This document shows positions 9,934-19,296 of a DNA stretch of 64,000 nucleotides, one piece after another; positions within the stretch are counted from its first letter, which is position 1; every line of letters starts with the position of its first letter. A program made the position numbers and the translations under genes. The DNA is from a virus. The stretch is from IMG/VR virus record IMGVR_UViG_3300037156_000269, positions 1 through 64,000 of that record; one strand, given 5' to 3'. A model generated the notes under the pieces. The model was not told where the DNA came from. It saw nothing but the letters and a program-made list of their open reading frames with translations, and ran no database searches.

Positions 9934-12015
9934 ATGAAGATAACGCTACTCATTCCGCTATTGTTTTATTCTCTTATCGCCATGGGTTCCGGCTCCCGAA
10001 CCCTTGAAGGCGATTCTATTACATCCTCGAATCACGCGACCACTATCACTCTCCCGGCTGTCGGGGGTTCGGATACTGCAACTCTTAACGGGTTCTCTCA
10101 AACTCTAACAAACAAAACTCTGACGTCCCCGACAATAAACAGCGGCGCTCTCAGCGGAACATTTTCTGGCACGCCAACATTTTCCGGGTCCACAACCTTT
10201 AGTAGTTCTGTAAGCGCCAATTCTTTAACAACAACAAACCCTGTTGCGGCCTCATACGGCGGAACTGGCCAATCAAGTTATACAGTCGGTGACATTCCAT
10301 ACGCCTCGGCAACAAATGCATTATCTAAGCTTCCAATAGGAACAACTAATCAGGTTCTTTCGCCAGTGGCTGGCGTACCAGCTTGGGTTACTCCGGTAAA
10401 CGTTGGCGCGGTTATGACCGATTGGGTGAGCTATACCCCAACATTCGGTGCAGGTTGGGGTGCACCTACAAGTCAAAATATTAGATCTCGTCGTGTTGGG
10501 GCAAACCTTGAGGTTCAAGGTTACATGATAACAGGAACTACTACTGCCGCATCCTCTTCTATGACTCTAGGATATAATGGTACGAATGCAAACGTAACTA
10601 CCGATACTACTTTAGGAACCCAAGTAGTTGGTGATGGTACTTTGGGTACTAATGCAACAACTCTTTTCAGAGCCCATATATTTTCAACTACTGGAAATAC
10701 TGTTACCTGGTCAGCTCAATCTAGTAGTGCTACAGGGGTAAATAATAACCCTATAAACGTAAGTGCCATTTCCTCCAGTGGGACAGGGGTATCTTTTTAC
10801 TTCTCTGTTCCAATTTCTGGATGGACTGCAAATTCTTTGGTCAGTGTTGGTGGTGCTGTAAATTCTACAGTATCAAGAGCAACTGCCTCTGGAACAGCCT
10901 CTGGTACTGGTGGTTTCGTCTCTGGAACTTATACGACTCCTGCCAATGTTTGGCGTTTAAAAGTCAAAGGTATAGCCGGTGGTGGTGGTGGTGCTGGCGG
11001 CAGCGGAACTGGTGTAAGTGGTGGGGCTGGAGGAAATGGTGGTAACACCACTTTCGGTTCATCTTTACTTGTAGCCAACGGTGGATTAGGGGCTCCAGCC
11101 ACTTCGTCTGTTGGCAATGGTGGTGCTGGTGGCATTCCCTCAATAAGCTCACCTGCTGTTGTTATAAGCTCCTATCCAGGCGGCGGCGGTCAGGCTGGTT
11201 TGTCAGAGGTACTCAACACTGCAAATATTCCAGGAGGGATTGGTGGTTCATCTTGTGCAGGTGGAGCAGGAGTTTCTTTCACAGCAGCTGTAGGTGGTAC
11301 TGGTGGAACTAATACAGGTGGAGGAGGCTCAGGTGGAGCTAACATCACGGGTTCTGGACAAGATACCGCTGGTGGTGGTGGTGGGTCTGGTTCATGTCTT
11401 GAAGCTTATATCTATCCAACCGCTGGACAAACATTCTCTTATTCAGTAGGCACTGGAGGTACAGCTGGTACCGCTGGAACCTCTGGTCTTGCTGGCGGTG
11501 CTGGCGGATCAGGTGTAATTGAAGTTACAGAAGACTATTTCAACGGCCCTATTGGTTCAGCTACCAGTCTTACAACAAGTAAGATAACTGGAGTAACAGA
11601 TGGAAGTAACGCAGTTGCAGGCCAAATTGGAGAGTATGTTTCGGCGAATCCTGGAAGTCCGGTAACACCAGCAACTTCTAATACAAGTGCTCAACTCACT
11701 TCGATTTCTCTTACAGCTGGTGATTGGGATGTCTATGGGACTTGCTCGTATACCCCAGGAACAGGAACGGCGACATTAATGGCTTGCGGAATTTCTTTAA
11801 ATTCAACTAGTTTTGACTCTCTTGTACTCGGTGGTTATGTTCAAATAAACGCAAATCCTTTTTCAAATGCGTTTTATCTTCAAGCCATAGCTCCTCGTCG
11901 TATAAATATTACGACCACCACCACAATTTATTTGGTCGGGGAGGCAATTTATAGCTCTCTCGGTACGGCAAGCTGGTCTGTCAACAATATTATCCAAGCC
12001 CGTAGAATTCGTTAA
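9934..12015 (+). CDS. Exported fibre-like protein with glycine-rich domain
   Basis: A 693-residue product from ATG 9934 behind GGGAGA. MKITLLIPLLFYSLIAMGSG looks like a signal peptide. The mature start GSRTLEGDSITS parallels the previous gene, as does QTLTNKTLTSPTINSG. The middle contains a beta domain, then SGTYTTPANVWRLKVKG leading into a long Gly-rich region (about residues 345-540), as in glycine-rich receptor-binding fibre domains. After GVIEVTEDYFNGPIGSAT comes a C-terminal domain of about 130 residues that resembles a trimeric tip. From about 10500 the DNA is visibly more AT-rich than the neighbouring structural genes, suggesting recent acquisition of the distal part. Confidence 0.6.
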   Translation: MKITLLIPLLFYSLIAMGSGSRTLEGDSITSSNHATTITLPAVGGSDTATLNGFSQTLTNKTLTSPTINSGALSGTFSGTPTFSGSTTFSSSVSANSLTTTNPVAASYGGTGQSSYTVGDIPYASATNALSKLPIGTTNQVLSPVAGVPAWVTPVNVGAVMTDWVSYTPTFGAGWGAPTSQNIRSRRVGANLEVQGYMITGTTTAASSSMTLGYNGTNANVTTDTTLGTQVVGDGTLGTNATTLFRAHIFSTTGNTVTWSAQSSSATGVNNNPINVSAISSSGTGVSFYFSVPISGWTANSLVSVGGAVNSTVSRATASGTASGTGGFVSGTYTTPANVWRLKVKGIAGGGGGAGGSGTGVSGGAGGNGGNTTFGSSLLVANGGLGAPATSSVGNGGAGGIPSISSPAVVISSYPGGGGQAGLSEVLNTANIPGGIGGSSCAGGAGVSFTAAVGGTGGTNTGGGGSGGANITGSGQDTAGGGGGSGSCLEAYIYPTAGQTFSYSVGTGGTAGTAGTSGLAGGAGGSGVIEVTEDYFNGPIGSATSLTTSKITGVTDGSNAVAGQIGEYVSANPGSPVTPATSNTSAQLTSISLTAGDWDVYGTCSYTPGTGTATLMACGISLNSTSFDSLVLGGYVQINANPFSNAFYLQAIAPRRINITTTTTIYLVGEAIYSSLGTASWSVNNIIQARRIR

Positions 12016-12035
12016 ATTAAGACAGAGGAGTTACG

Positions 12036-13367
12036 ATGAAATTTTTGCTAGTTTTTTTAATCACCGTTATTTTATCTTCGGCATCAGCTAAAGGAAGACT
12101 ACAGAACGAGGATTTTAAATCATTATCTGATTTAACATCGGCTGTTTTAACAACAACAGGAAGTCTCACTAATTCAAACGCTTGCATCTCTTCGATTGGA
12201 TCAACAACTGGGCTAGCGGTTGGACACTTCATCTATGATTCAACAAACCCAACCTATATTCCTTCTGGAACAACAATCGCAGGTTTGCCTGGAATTTGCT
12301 CTGCTGGACAAGTACAGATGTCAGCAAGCGCTACGCATGCAGCAACTGGAGATATAGTTACCTTTGGTGGTCAAGCTTCTCAGCTTTTAAATTCAGCTAA
12401 AATTTATTTAGAGAATGCTGCAATTATGGAGCAGTTCTCGTCTGCAATTTCCGATGGTCTTTTGTTTAAGGCTGCTTCTATTCTTACAACCAAAGGCGAT
12501 CTCCTCGGTTTTGGAACTACGACATCACGAGTTCCAGTTGGAACAAATGGACAATATTTAACTGCAAACTCTAGTGCAGCTACAGGATGGGATTGGGAAA
12601 CTCCGGCAGCACTCACTGTTTCTCAATACCACACGCAGTCGTTCACAAGCTCTGGCACATTCACAACACCTGTTGGCTCGACGACATCAACTGTATACAA
12701 GGTTACAGTTTGTGGTGGTGGTCAGAGCGGTGGCGTTTATAACGGTGGAGCAGGCGGCGGCGGAGGCGGAGGCGGCGGTGGTGGATCATTAAATACTTCA
12801 TTAAATGATTCGGGAGGCGGCGGTGGCGGTGGCGGTTTTATAGAAGCTATTATTTTCCCTACATCTAGTCAAACATTTGCTTATTCAGTAGGAGCAGCAG
12901 GAACTTCAAGTGTTGGTTCTGGTGGTGGTGCAGGTGGCGGAGCTGGTGGCTTAGGTTATATAGAAGTAACAGAATACTATTTCAACGGGTCCATAGGTTC
13001 GGCGACAAATGTAACAGGTATTGTAGCTATTGCAAATGGTGGCACAGGTGTTAATAATGCAGAACCTAGCTACCGAGCAAGTGTTAATTCAACATGTTCA
13101 TCTTCCCCGTGTACTATAACGCAAGCTGGTACATGGTTAACAAATATTACTAGAACTAGTACTGGTATTTATGTCGCCAACTTTGCGGCTGGTACTTTTA
13201 CTGTTCAACCCACTTGTATCCTGAACGGGAGTGCCCAATCAAATAACCTTGTGTATTGTATTCTTGATGGGTCTAGTGGAACATCTAATGCAACTTTCTT
13301 TTGTGCTGCCGGTGGTAGTGCAACACCCACTGATACTGCTTTTGCTCTTCATTGTATTGGAAAATAA
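12036..13367 (+). CDS. Exported fibre-like protein with glycine-rich domain
   Basis: A 443-residue product from ATG 12036 behind GAGGAG. MKFLLVFLITVILSSASAKG is a signal peptide. The mature start GRLQNEDFKS is followed by a module (IYDSTNPTYIPSGTTI, ICSAGQVQMSASATHAATG) that is nearly repeated in the next gene. SGTFTTPVGSTTSTVYKVTV introduces a polyglycine region ending in IEVTEYYFNGSIGSAT, almost identical to the corresponding junction of the previous gene. The C-terminal tip of about 100 residues has paired cysteines. The mosaic of N-terminal module shared with one neighbour and glycine module shared with the other indicates domain swapping. Confidence 0.6.
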   Translation: MKFLLVFLITVILSSASAKGRLQNEDFKSLSDLTSAVLTTTGSLTNSNACISSIGSTTGLAVGHFIYDSTNPTYIPSGTTIAGLPGICSAGQVQMSASATHAATGDIVTFGGQASQLLNSAKIYLENAAIMEQFSSAISDGLLFKAASILTTKGDLLGFGTTTSRVPVGTNGQYLTANSSAATGWDWETPAALTVSQYHTQSFTSSGTFTTPVGSTTSTVYKVTVCGGGQSGGVYNGGAGGGGGGGGGGGSLNTSLNDSGGGGGGGGFIEAIIFPTSSQTFAYSVGAAGTSSVGSGGGAGGGAGGLGYIEVTEYYFNGSIGSATNVTGIVAIANGGTGVNNAEPSYRASVNSTCSSSPCTITQAGTWLTNITRTSTGIYVANFAAGTFTVQPTCILNGSAQSNNLVYCILDGSSGTSNATFFCAAGGSATPTDTAFALHCIGK

Positions 13368-13482
13368 GAAATTTATTTAAATTTAAAAAAATGACAGAAA
13401 GCGTAGGAGTCAGAACTGAAAATTCTTTGACTCCAAGTCTACAGATGAGAACATTGGATTTATCGGTAATTTCGGAGGTTTT

Positions 13483-16068
13483 ATGCAGCTCTACATTCGT
13501 CTAGTGTTTACCATTGCTCTTATATTTCAGGCGCCGATGGCGTTTGCCATAGGTAGAATCCAAGGGGCCGACGTTAAGAATCAGGCCGACATTCAGTCGA
13601 CAAACGGTACCGCGACTGGAAACCTGACCCTCTCAAGTGCCTGTGTGTCGTCACTCTCCTTCAGTGTCGGAACTTACGCGAAGCTTATCGTCGGAGCGTA
13701 TATTTACGACTCGACAAACCCAACCTACATCTCGTCAGGCACGACAATCTTAGGACTGCCGGGCTCCTGCTCTGCGGGCCAAGTGCAAATGAGCTCGAAC
13801 GCCACTCATGCGGCGACTGGCGATACGCTCACGTTCGGCGGATCGATCTCGCAATTCATTCATGACAACCAGCTCTATGTCGGCGCCAACGGCGTCAACG
13901 ATACTCTTTACAACGCGATCACCAACGGAAACATTGGCGGTTCGGGTGGGGGCGCAACAGGGATTGAGCTGCTACCAAATCCTGGTTTCGAATCTGGTGG
14001 TGCGACAACGAACTGGTCTTCGACTGGCGGAACTGTTGCTACGGTTTCGAGCGGAATTAACCTTCTATACGGTAAAAAATCGGCGTCATGGCAGGCCACG
14101 GCCAGTGGACAAATTTTCGAATCAGCTGTGCTTCCGATTCAGGGCTTGGTCGGCGGAAACTGTTCGGCGTCGATTTACTACACCTATGCTGGCTCGGCTG
14201 GTGACTATACGCTCTCAGTAACGGACGGCACCTCTACTTTAAGTTCGGTGGCGTTGCCGGTAAACTCAGTCGCATCGGTTCCACAAAGCATTTCGTTCCC
14301 TTGTGGTGCCAGCACATCTTCAACACTTCAATGGCAGCTCAAGTCAACGGTGGCATCGCCTTCGATTATTTATTTCGATAACGCACACCTCGGATCTCTC
14401 TCACTTCTCTATGTCAATCAACCGCTTCCTGTCGGCACAATTTTCCCTTTTGGTTCAACAACTTGTCCAACAGGTGCTTTAAGTGCTGACGGTTCCGCGA
14501 TTTCTCGCACGCAATACTCGACGCTCTTTGCTGTCATGGGCACGACCTATGGAGTCGGCGATGGGTCTACGACTTTCAATCTTCCCAACGGTAAGGGTGT
14601 TTTCCTCCGTGGTGACGGAACCCAAACTATTGGCGGCATAGCAACCCCAACTATTGTAGCTGGTACGACTCAAGGTGATCAGATGCAGGGTCACCATCAC
14701 GTTTTTCAGGGTGGAAACACTATCAACTCAGGCGGATCAATCCCGTACATATTTGCACCTTTTAGTAACACTTCTCCTGTCACGGATGCGGATGCTGGTT
14801 ATTCTAATTCTCTTAACAACGCTGTTGCTAATCCTGTCACTGACGGAACAAACGGAACTCCCAGAACCGGCACAGAGACTAGACCGGCAAACATCGGCGT
14901 CCACTACTGCGTACAAGATCAAATTCAGCAAATCGCATACAGCCCGGCCTCTGGTGGCTTATCCGCTGGAGATATTGTTGAGACTGGTGCGCAATCCTGC
15001 CCAGTTGGAACTCTTGTGATGGATGGCACGAGCTACCCCACGGCTACTTATCCTGACCTGTTCGCAGCCATCGGCTACACCTATGGAGGATCGGGCGCGA
15101 ACTTCAACGTGCCAAATGGTCAGGGTGTTTTTCTCCGTGGTGCAGGCTCGCAGATTATTTCTTCAATTAGCTATACGGGAACTCAGGGCACGACTCAGGG
15201 CGATCAGATGCAGGGCCACACACACGCTGAAAGCATGAACAATGGTGCAGGTGGTGCAGTCACATCCATTACACAGACAGGTAGTCTCGCTGGAGTGGCT
15301 ACTTACGCAAATATACCAACTGGAGTGCCCGTCACTGACGGAACAAACGGAACGCCTCGCACAGGGACAGAAACCCGTCCGGCTAACATCACGGTCAAGC
15401 GTTGTATTCGTACCGTGGCGGCATCAGCGGCACCTATTCTTGTCGGCGGCACCTATCAGATTCATCGCGTCCAACTTTCTAGCGGCGCGAGTTGGACGGT
15501 TCCTGCGGGGACCACATTGGCGACCGTTTATAAAGTTACTTGTGTTGGCGGTGGAGGTGGCGGTGGCGGTGGAGCCGATAGCGGTGCAGCCGGTGGTGGT
15601 GGCGGGGGCTGGGGAATAGCTTTAGTTTCTGGATTAGTTTCTGGTAACGCTGTCTCAACTTCGTTCGGATCTGGTGGCTCTGCTGTCGGCTTATCATCAA
15701 ACTCAAGTGGTGGCAGCGGCGGGTCTACTAGTTTTGGGTCGTACTGTACCGGTGCAGCCGGTGGCGGTGGAGCCGGTGGCTCAAGTAGCGCTACTCCAGG
15801 GGGAGCCGGTGGATGTTATAGCGTAGCCACTTCTGGCGGGTGCGGAAATGACGGAACAACGGGATCAAGTGTTGGCAGTTACGGCGGTGTCGGCGGTAAC
15901 GGCGGTGGAAGTTTATTCGGAGGCGGCGGCAGCGGCGGAAACGCTAACGTAAGCGCACCCTCGGCTGGCCGCGCTTGCGGCGCTGGCGGTGGCGGTAACG
16001 GTTATACCGCATCATCCGGGTCTGGCTTAGGCGCCGCGGGTTGTATAGTGATTGAATGGAATCAATAA
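13483..16068 (+). CDS. Exported fibre-like protein with two tail-collar domains and glycine-rich tip
   Basis: An 861-residue product from ATG 13483 behind GGAGG. MQLYIRLVFTIALIFQAPMAF is a signal peptide and the mature start is AIGRIQGADVKN. Next comes the IYDSTNPTYISSGTTI module shared with the upstream gene, then a carbohydrate-binding-like region (LLPNPGFESGGATTNW, residues about 165-300). Two phage tail-collar domains follow: GTIFPFGSTTCPTGAL with FLRGDGTQ, and GDIVETGAQSCPVGTL with FLRGAGSQ. Each ends in GTPRTGTETRPANI. The C-terminal 200 residues are a glycine-rich receptor-binding type domain with cysteines. Clear fibre architecture combined with an export signal is unusual for a phage. 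Confidence 0.7.
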   Translation: MQLYIRLVFTIALIFQAPMAFAIGRIQGADVKNQADIQSTNGTATGNLTLSSACVSSLSFSVGTYAKLIVGAYIYDSTNPTYISSGTTILGLPGSCSAGQVQMSSNATHAATGDTLTFGGSISQFIHDNQLYVGANGVNDTLYNAITNGNIGGSGGGATGIELLPNPGFESGGATTNWSSTGGTVATVSSGINLLYGKKSASWQATASGQIFESAVLPIQGLVGGNCSASIYYTYAGSAGDYTLSVTDGTSTLSSVALPVNSVASVPQSISFPCGASTSSTLQWQLKSTVASPSIIYFDNAHLGSLSLLYVNQPLPVGTIFPFGSTTCPTGALSADGSAISRTQYSTLFAVMGTTYGVGDGSTTFNLPNGKGVFLRGDGTQTIGGIATPTIVAGTTQGDQMQGHHHVFQGGNTINSGGSIPYIFAPFSNTSPVTDADAGYSNSLNNAVANPVTDGTNGTPRTGTETRPANIGVHYCVQDQIQQIAYSPASGGLSAGDIVETGAQSCPVGTLVMDGTSYPTATYPDLFAAIGYTYGGSGANFNVPNGQGVFLRGAGSQIISSISYTGTQGTTQGDQMQGHTHAESMNNGAGGAVTSITQTGSLAGVATYANIPTGVPVTDGTNGTPRTGTETRPANITVKRCIRTVAASAAPILVGGTYQIHRVQLSSGASWTVPAGTTLATVYKVTCVGGGGGGGGGADSGAAGGGGGGWGIALVSGLVSGNAVSTSFGSGGSAVGLSSNSSGGSGGSTSFGSYCTGAAGGGGAGGSSSATPGGAGGCYSVATSGGCGNDGTTGSSVGSYGGVGGNGGGSLFGGGGSGGNANVSAPSAGRACGAGGGGNGYTASSGSGLGAAGCIVIEWNQ

Positions 16069-16082
16069 TTTTAGGGAGATTT

Positions 16083-16997
16083 ATGGTGAAACACTTTTTA
16101 ATTATCCTTCTATTCCTAGCCGGATGCGTGAGCAAACCACCCGCACCGGTACCTGCTCCATCTCCTACGCCCGTAGCGACGCCAACTCCGGCACCAACGC
16201 CACAGGCTAGCCCTACTCCTGCACCAAGCCCAACACCAAGTGGTGATGTGGGCGCTGCGGTTACAAAAATCGAAGCCCTGGCGAGCGGATCGCAGTGTGC
16301 TGCGTATAGTTTCAAGAATCGCGGGCATGCGCCGAAAGGTTACATGAAAGGCATTGCTCTCGTTTTTGCGAGAGCGGTCTGTCAACAATCGTCATCGATG
16401 AATGCCCTGCTTGAGGCGCCAAAGACTAACGACGATCTCCATGATGCGCTCTCTTGGTATAACTCGATTTACTCAAGTCTTGGAATGAGTAACGTCGGCG
16501 GCCTCGACACTCTTCGCCACGTCTACAATCTCAACATCGGTTCTGGAATGATGGAATCGAGCGGCAAGTATTGCTGCGGGCGCGATATGAGCTCGGACTT
16601 CTCTTCGGCGTCGTCCGCGGAGGCCGGTCCCATGCAAACTTCATACGGTGCAATCGTCGCTAGCCCGACTGAGCTTGGTAAGCTGTATGCTGCTTACCAG
16701 TCATCAACGGCTCCTAAGTGCTACCTGGACGTTTTTCAAGAAGGAGCTTCATGTGGCTCTGGAGACGCAACAAACTGGGGAAGTGGAGTTGGTTATAACT
16801 GGCAAGTTTTGACAAAAAAGTGTCCAGCTTTCGCGGTTGAGTGGGCGGCGGTTCTGCTTAGAAAGACGGGCGGATCGAAGGGTGAATTTGGACCGGTTCG
16901 CAAGCATCTGGCCGAAGTCGTTCCAGCGTGTGATGACATGCTGCTGAATGTGCAGAATTATGTGCTAGCCAACCCGTTTGTCTGCGGGGGACTTTAA
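16083..16997 (+). CDS. Lipoprotein with lysozyme-like catalytic domain (putative endolysin)
   Basis: A 304-residue product from ATG 16083 behind AGGGAGA; upstream in-frame ATGs would bury the signal. MVKHFLIILLFLAGC is a lipoprotein signal with lipobox LAGC. A Pro/Thr-rich linker (PTPVATPTPAPTPQ) follows to about residue 55. The globular part contains IGSGMMESSGKYCCG, like the catalytic Glu context of transglycosylase/lysozyme folds, and then AEAGPMQTSYGA, resembling the GLMQ motif, so I infer peptidoglycan cleavage. Many cysteines suggest periplasmic disulphides. I recall similar soluble domains in Bdellovibrio proteins (unverified). The next gene starts at the base after its stop. Tethering to the outer membrane would be unusual for an endolysin. 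Confidence 0.55.
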   Translation: MVKHFLIILLFLAGCVSKPPAPVPAPSPTPVATPTPAPTPQASPTPAPSPTPSGDVGAAVTKIEALASGSQCAAYSFKNRGHAPKGYMKGIALVFARAVCQQSSSMNALLEAPKTNDDLHDALSWYNSIYSSLGMSNVGGLDTLRHVYNLNIGSGMMESSGKYCCGRDMSSDFSSASSAEAGPMQTSYGAIVASPTELGKLYAAYQSSTAPKCYLDVFQEGASCGSGDATNWGSGVGYNWQVLTKKCPAFAVEWAAVLLRKTGGSKGEFGPVRKHLAEVVPACDDMLLNVQNYVLANPFVCGGL

Positions 16998-17843
16998 ATG
17001 AGGAAATTTTGGCTGGTCGGTCTGGTCACGCTGATTCCTATTTTTGTGTTGGCTCAGGTGGCGGCACCGACATCAGTCAGTCTTGCCGACTGGGTGGGGC
17101 TGCTGATCACTACTCTAAAAGATTTCATTATGAGTGGGGTCACGTGGCAGGTGAAGGTTGCGGCTGTCATAGCACTTCTTATCTCGTCGATGAAGGTGAG
17201 CTTTCTACAAGGGCTTTGGGCGAAGCTTGGTGATTTTCAAATCTGGCTTGCACCTATTCTTGGGCTCGTGGCCGGTATCATTAGCGTTCTATCGGGCGGT
17301 ACCTGGACGGATGTTCTTGGGTACGTCGCGGCCGGTGGTGGTGCTGTATTCATTCACGAGCTCCTGGATATTGTTAAAATTATTCCGGGCCTTGGCCCTA
17401 TGTGGACGGGTCTCATTGACATCATTGAAAAGATACCGGTTGTCGGTGCTAACGGCACTGCCATAGATCCCTCAAATTTGCTATCGATCTCGGACGGAAT
17501 TCTCAATGGAGTCACGGCTGTTGCGGCACAGGCCATCTGGGCAGAAGTCCTGGTCGCAGTGCCATGGCTTACTTTGCCTATCATCGGACCTATCGTTTCA
17601 TGGATTTATTTTAAGTTGGTATCATTCCTGAACGTCAATTCAATAAAATTCGCGAACTGGTTTATTTTAGGCTATCAGGTCGCCGCCCAGAAACAGGTCT
17701 ATGACACGGCAGTATCAAAACTTCAAGCTGCGCTCGCAAATGCGCAAGGAGATCCGAGTGGCTTACAGCAAGCGAGTTCCGATTTTGACAACGCTCTGGC
17801 TGGGCTCGTGCATTCTGATTTGCCTGGTGGCCCTGCTCAATAG
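16998..17843 (+). CDS. Multi-span membrane protein, holin candidate
   Basis: A 281-residue product whose ATG abuts the previous TAA. It begins MRKFWLVGLVTLIPIFVLAQ, a signal peptide or first membrane span. Hydrophobic segments follow around residues 50-65 (VAAVIALLISSM), 80-105 (LAPILGLVAGIISVLSGG), 108-120 and 190-210 (WLTLPIIGPIVSWIYFKLV). A helical soluble tail rich in Ala/Gln ends the protein. The position after a lysozyme-like gene and overlap with a lipoprotein gene fit a lysis cassette, so holin is the best guess, but it is longer than most holins. It could instead be an injected or exclusion membrane protein. Confidence 0.45.
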   Translation: MRKFWLVGLVTLIPIFVLAQVAAPTSVSLADWVGLLITTLKDFIMSGVTWQVKVAAVIALLISSMKVSFLQGLWAKLGDFQIWLAPILGLVAGIISVLSGGTWTDVLGYVAAGGGAVFIHELLDIVKIIPGLGPMWTGLIDIIEKIPVVGANGTAIDPSNLLSISDGILNGVTAVAAQAIWAEVLVAVPWLTLPIIGPIVSWIYFKLVSFLNVNSIKFANWFILGYQVAAQKQVYDTAVSKLQAALANAQGDPSGLQQASSDFDNALAGLVHSDLPGGPAQ

Positions 17844-18198
17844 CGGCTGCACAAGCGTTACCGTGCATGACGAGCAATTCTGGGGCATCAAGGGAGCTCT
17901 CGGTGCTACGGGTGTCCACACACAGACTTCACAAGTCACTCACGTCGACAAACCGACTTGGGACGCGATGAGTGTCGGAATGATTGCAGAGAGCGCTGGA
18001 ACTTTTGGAGATGTGAAGCTGGCTTTTGAGCAGCTCTGTGAGATGGTCGGTCCTTCATGCACCGTAGACGTTCAGCAGCAGGCCGCGAAGATGTTCAGCA
18101 ATATCGCGGTAGCGAACGGCGGGCCTCTAAGACCAAACATGACCTTGCCGCTCCTGAAGGCTGTACAGCGCGCGAAAAAAGCAGTTCGTCCTAAATAA
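17701..18198 (+). CDS. Lipoprotein overlapping the holin candidate (spanin-like arrangement)
   Basis: The frame is open from ATG 17701; the more natural start may be the ATG at 17740, which gives a basic N-region, a hydrophobic segment and lipobox LNSGC. Neither has a strong ribosome site. The first part overlaps the previous gene in another frame by up to 143 bp, like Rz/Rz1 pairs. The mature domain of about 120 residues is unrelated to short Pro-rich Rz1 proteins and contains paired Cys (QLCEMVGPSC), so outer-membrane spanin is only a guess. It ends exactly against the stop of a convergent minus-strand gene. Confidence 0.5.
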   Translation: MTRQYQNFKLRSQMRKEIRVAYSKRVPILTTLWLGSCILICLVALLNSGCTSVTVHDEQFWGIKGALGATGVHTQTSQVTHVDKPTWDAMSVGMIAESAGTFGDVKLAFEQLCEMVGPSCTVDVQQQAAKMFSNIAVANGGPLRPNMTLPLLKAVQRAKKAVRPK

Positions 18199-18804
18199 TC
18201 AGTGGCTCGAGAGAAACTCACCGACCATCCTGGAGTAACTTAAGATAGCCTCGCTATCTATTTGACCAGGGTCAGCCATCCAGCTCACGCACAAAATACC
18301 AACGATGTTTTTTCTAACATCGTGGACGGCTGTAACCAGCACCTTGTTGTTGCCTGTTTCTGTAAATAATCTCTCTAGGAAGTTGTCGTCATTGAAGGTG
18401 TCGACTTGGAATATACTGGAGGGGCTGTCGTGAATCGCCTTGAGACTCATGACCATCTGGGTGGTCGGGATTATCGGCAGGACTAGAGGGTTAGCAACCC
18501 CCACCTTTGTGACGAAATGCGTAAGAGAGGTTTTCATTACGCTGCCACCGGATAGATAGAATTCACCGTTGAAAAATTGGTACAGGTAAACTCGGTCAGC
18601 GTTATAAGGCACACGCAGCTCAGACAGGATCTCGCGAAGGCGCACGTTCTTGTTGATCCCGCGCTCGAAGCGTTTAAATGCGCGGTCTTTCCACCAGGTC
18701 TTAAACTTAGCTCCGCCTAGAGCCAGGATGGCGAGCAGTATGACGGCGGCACTCTCCCCAAGGTTGTCGATTAAAGCCTGCAGGAGGGGACTGATATGCT
18801 CCAT
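18199..18804 (-). CDS. Membrane-anchored protein with a GAF-like cytoplasmic domain
   Basis: A 201-residue product starting at ATG 18804 behind AAAGGA. One N-terminal membrane segment (ESAAVILLAILALGG) is followed by a basic region (KFKTWWKDRAFKRFERG). The C-terminal domain of about 140 residues alternates strands and helices: VYLYQFFNGEFYLSG, then a central loop, then NNKVLVTAVHDVRKNIVGIL, which recalls GAF or related sensor domains. It is a minus-strand gene placed between plus-strand virion genes, like other accessory cassettes here. No clear copy of the shared minus-strand promoter precedes it. Function unknown; a host signalling or exclusion role is possible. Confidence 0.5.
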   Translation of the reverse strand: MEHISPLLQALIDNLGESAAVILLAILALGGAKFKTWWKDRAFKRFERGINKNVRLREILSELRVPYNADRVYLYQFFNGEFYLSGGSVMKTSLTHFVTKVGVANPLVLPIIPTTQMVMSLKAIHDSPSSIFQVDTFNDDNFLERLFTETGNNKVLVTAVHDVRKNIVGILCVSWMADPGQIDSEAILSYSRMVGEFLSSH

Positions 18805-18869
18805 CTGATTCCTTTGCCATAACGCGGGGGGTTTGTGGTATATTACCATTGAAAATAGGAGCTTCAAAC

Positions 18870-19295
18870 ATGGCAATATCCCCGACAGTGAAATATTTCG
18901 GTCGCTTTCCCACAGTCATTGTGATGCAGTCGTCCAGCCAGTTCGACGGCTCAAGCCCTCAAGGAAGCCCTGCGGTTATCTCTCCCGGTGTTTACACGTT
19001 CCCAGCCCAGGCTGGTGGTGGGGTCTACGCCTTTCACGAAACTCCGGTGGAAGTAAAACAAATAGCGTTTGCTGGTGGCGGTACTCTGACCGTGACCAAG
19101 GTCATAGGAGTGTTTGGAGGAGCTACCGTAGCGTCTTCCGTCATTGCAGTGATCACGGGAGCAACTCCGGTTGATTTGACTCAATTTTTCTTATCGCCAG
19201 GTGAGTATCTGACAATGGTCTCGAGCGGCGGCTCAAATCCTGTTGTTTCCATCACAGCTCACGAAGCTGCTTACAGCTCTGACGGAGCTTGCTAA
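18870..19295 (+). CDS. Hypothetical structural protein
   Basis: A 141-residue product from ATG 18870 with AGGAG eight bases upstream; a -10-like GTGGTATATT lies at about 18835. The protein is beta-rich and Gly/Val/Ser-rich (FPAQAGGGVYAF, VIAVITGATPVDL) without charged catalytic residues. Such small beta proteins often decorate heads or tails. It is followed one base later by the ATG of the next gene, suggesting a two-gene unit. No family recognised. Confidence 0.5.
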   Translation: MAISPTVKYFGRFPTVIVMQSSSQFDGSSPQGSPAVISPGVYTFPAQAGGGVYAFHETPVEVKQIAFAGGGTLTVTKVIGVFGGATVASSVIAVITGATPVDLTQFFLSPGEYLTMVSSGGSNPVVSITAHEAAYSSDGAC

Positions 19296-19296
19296 C

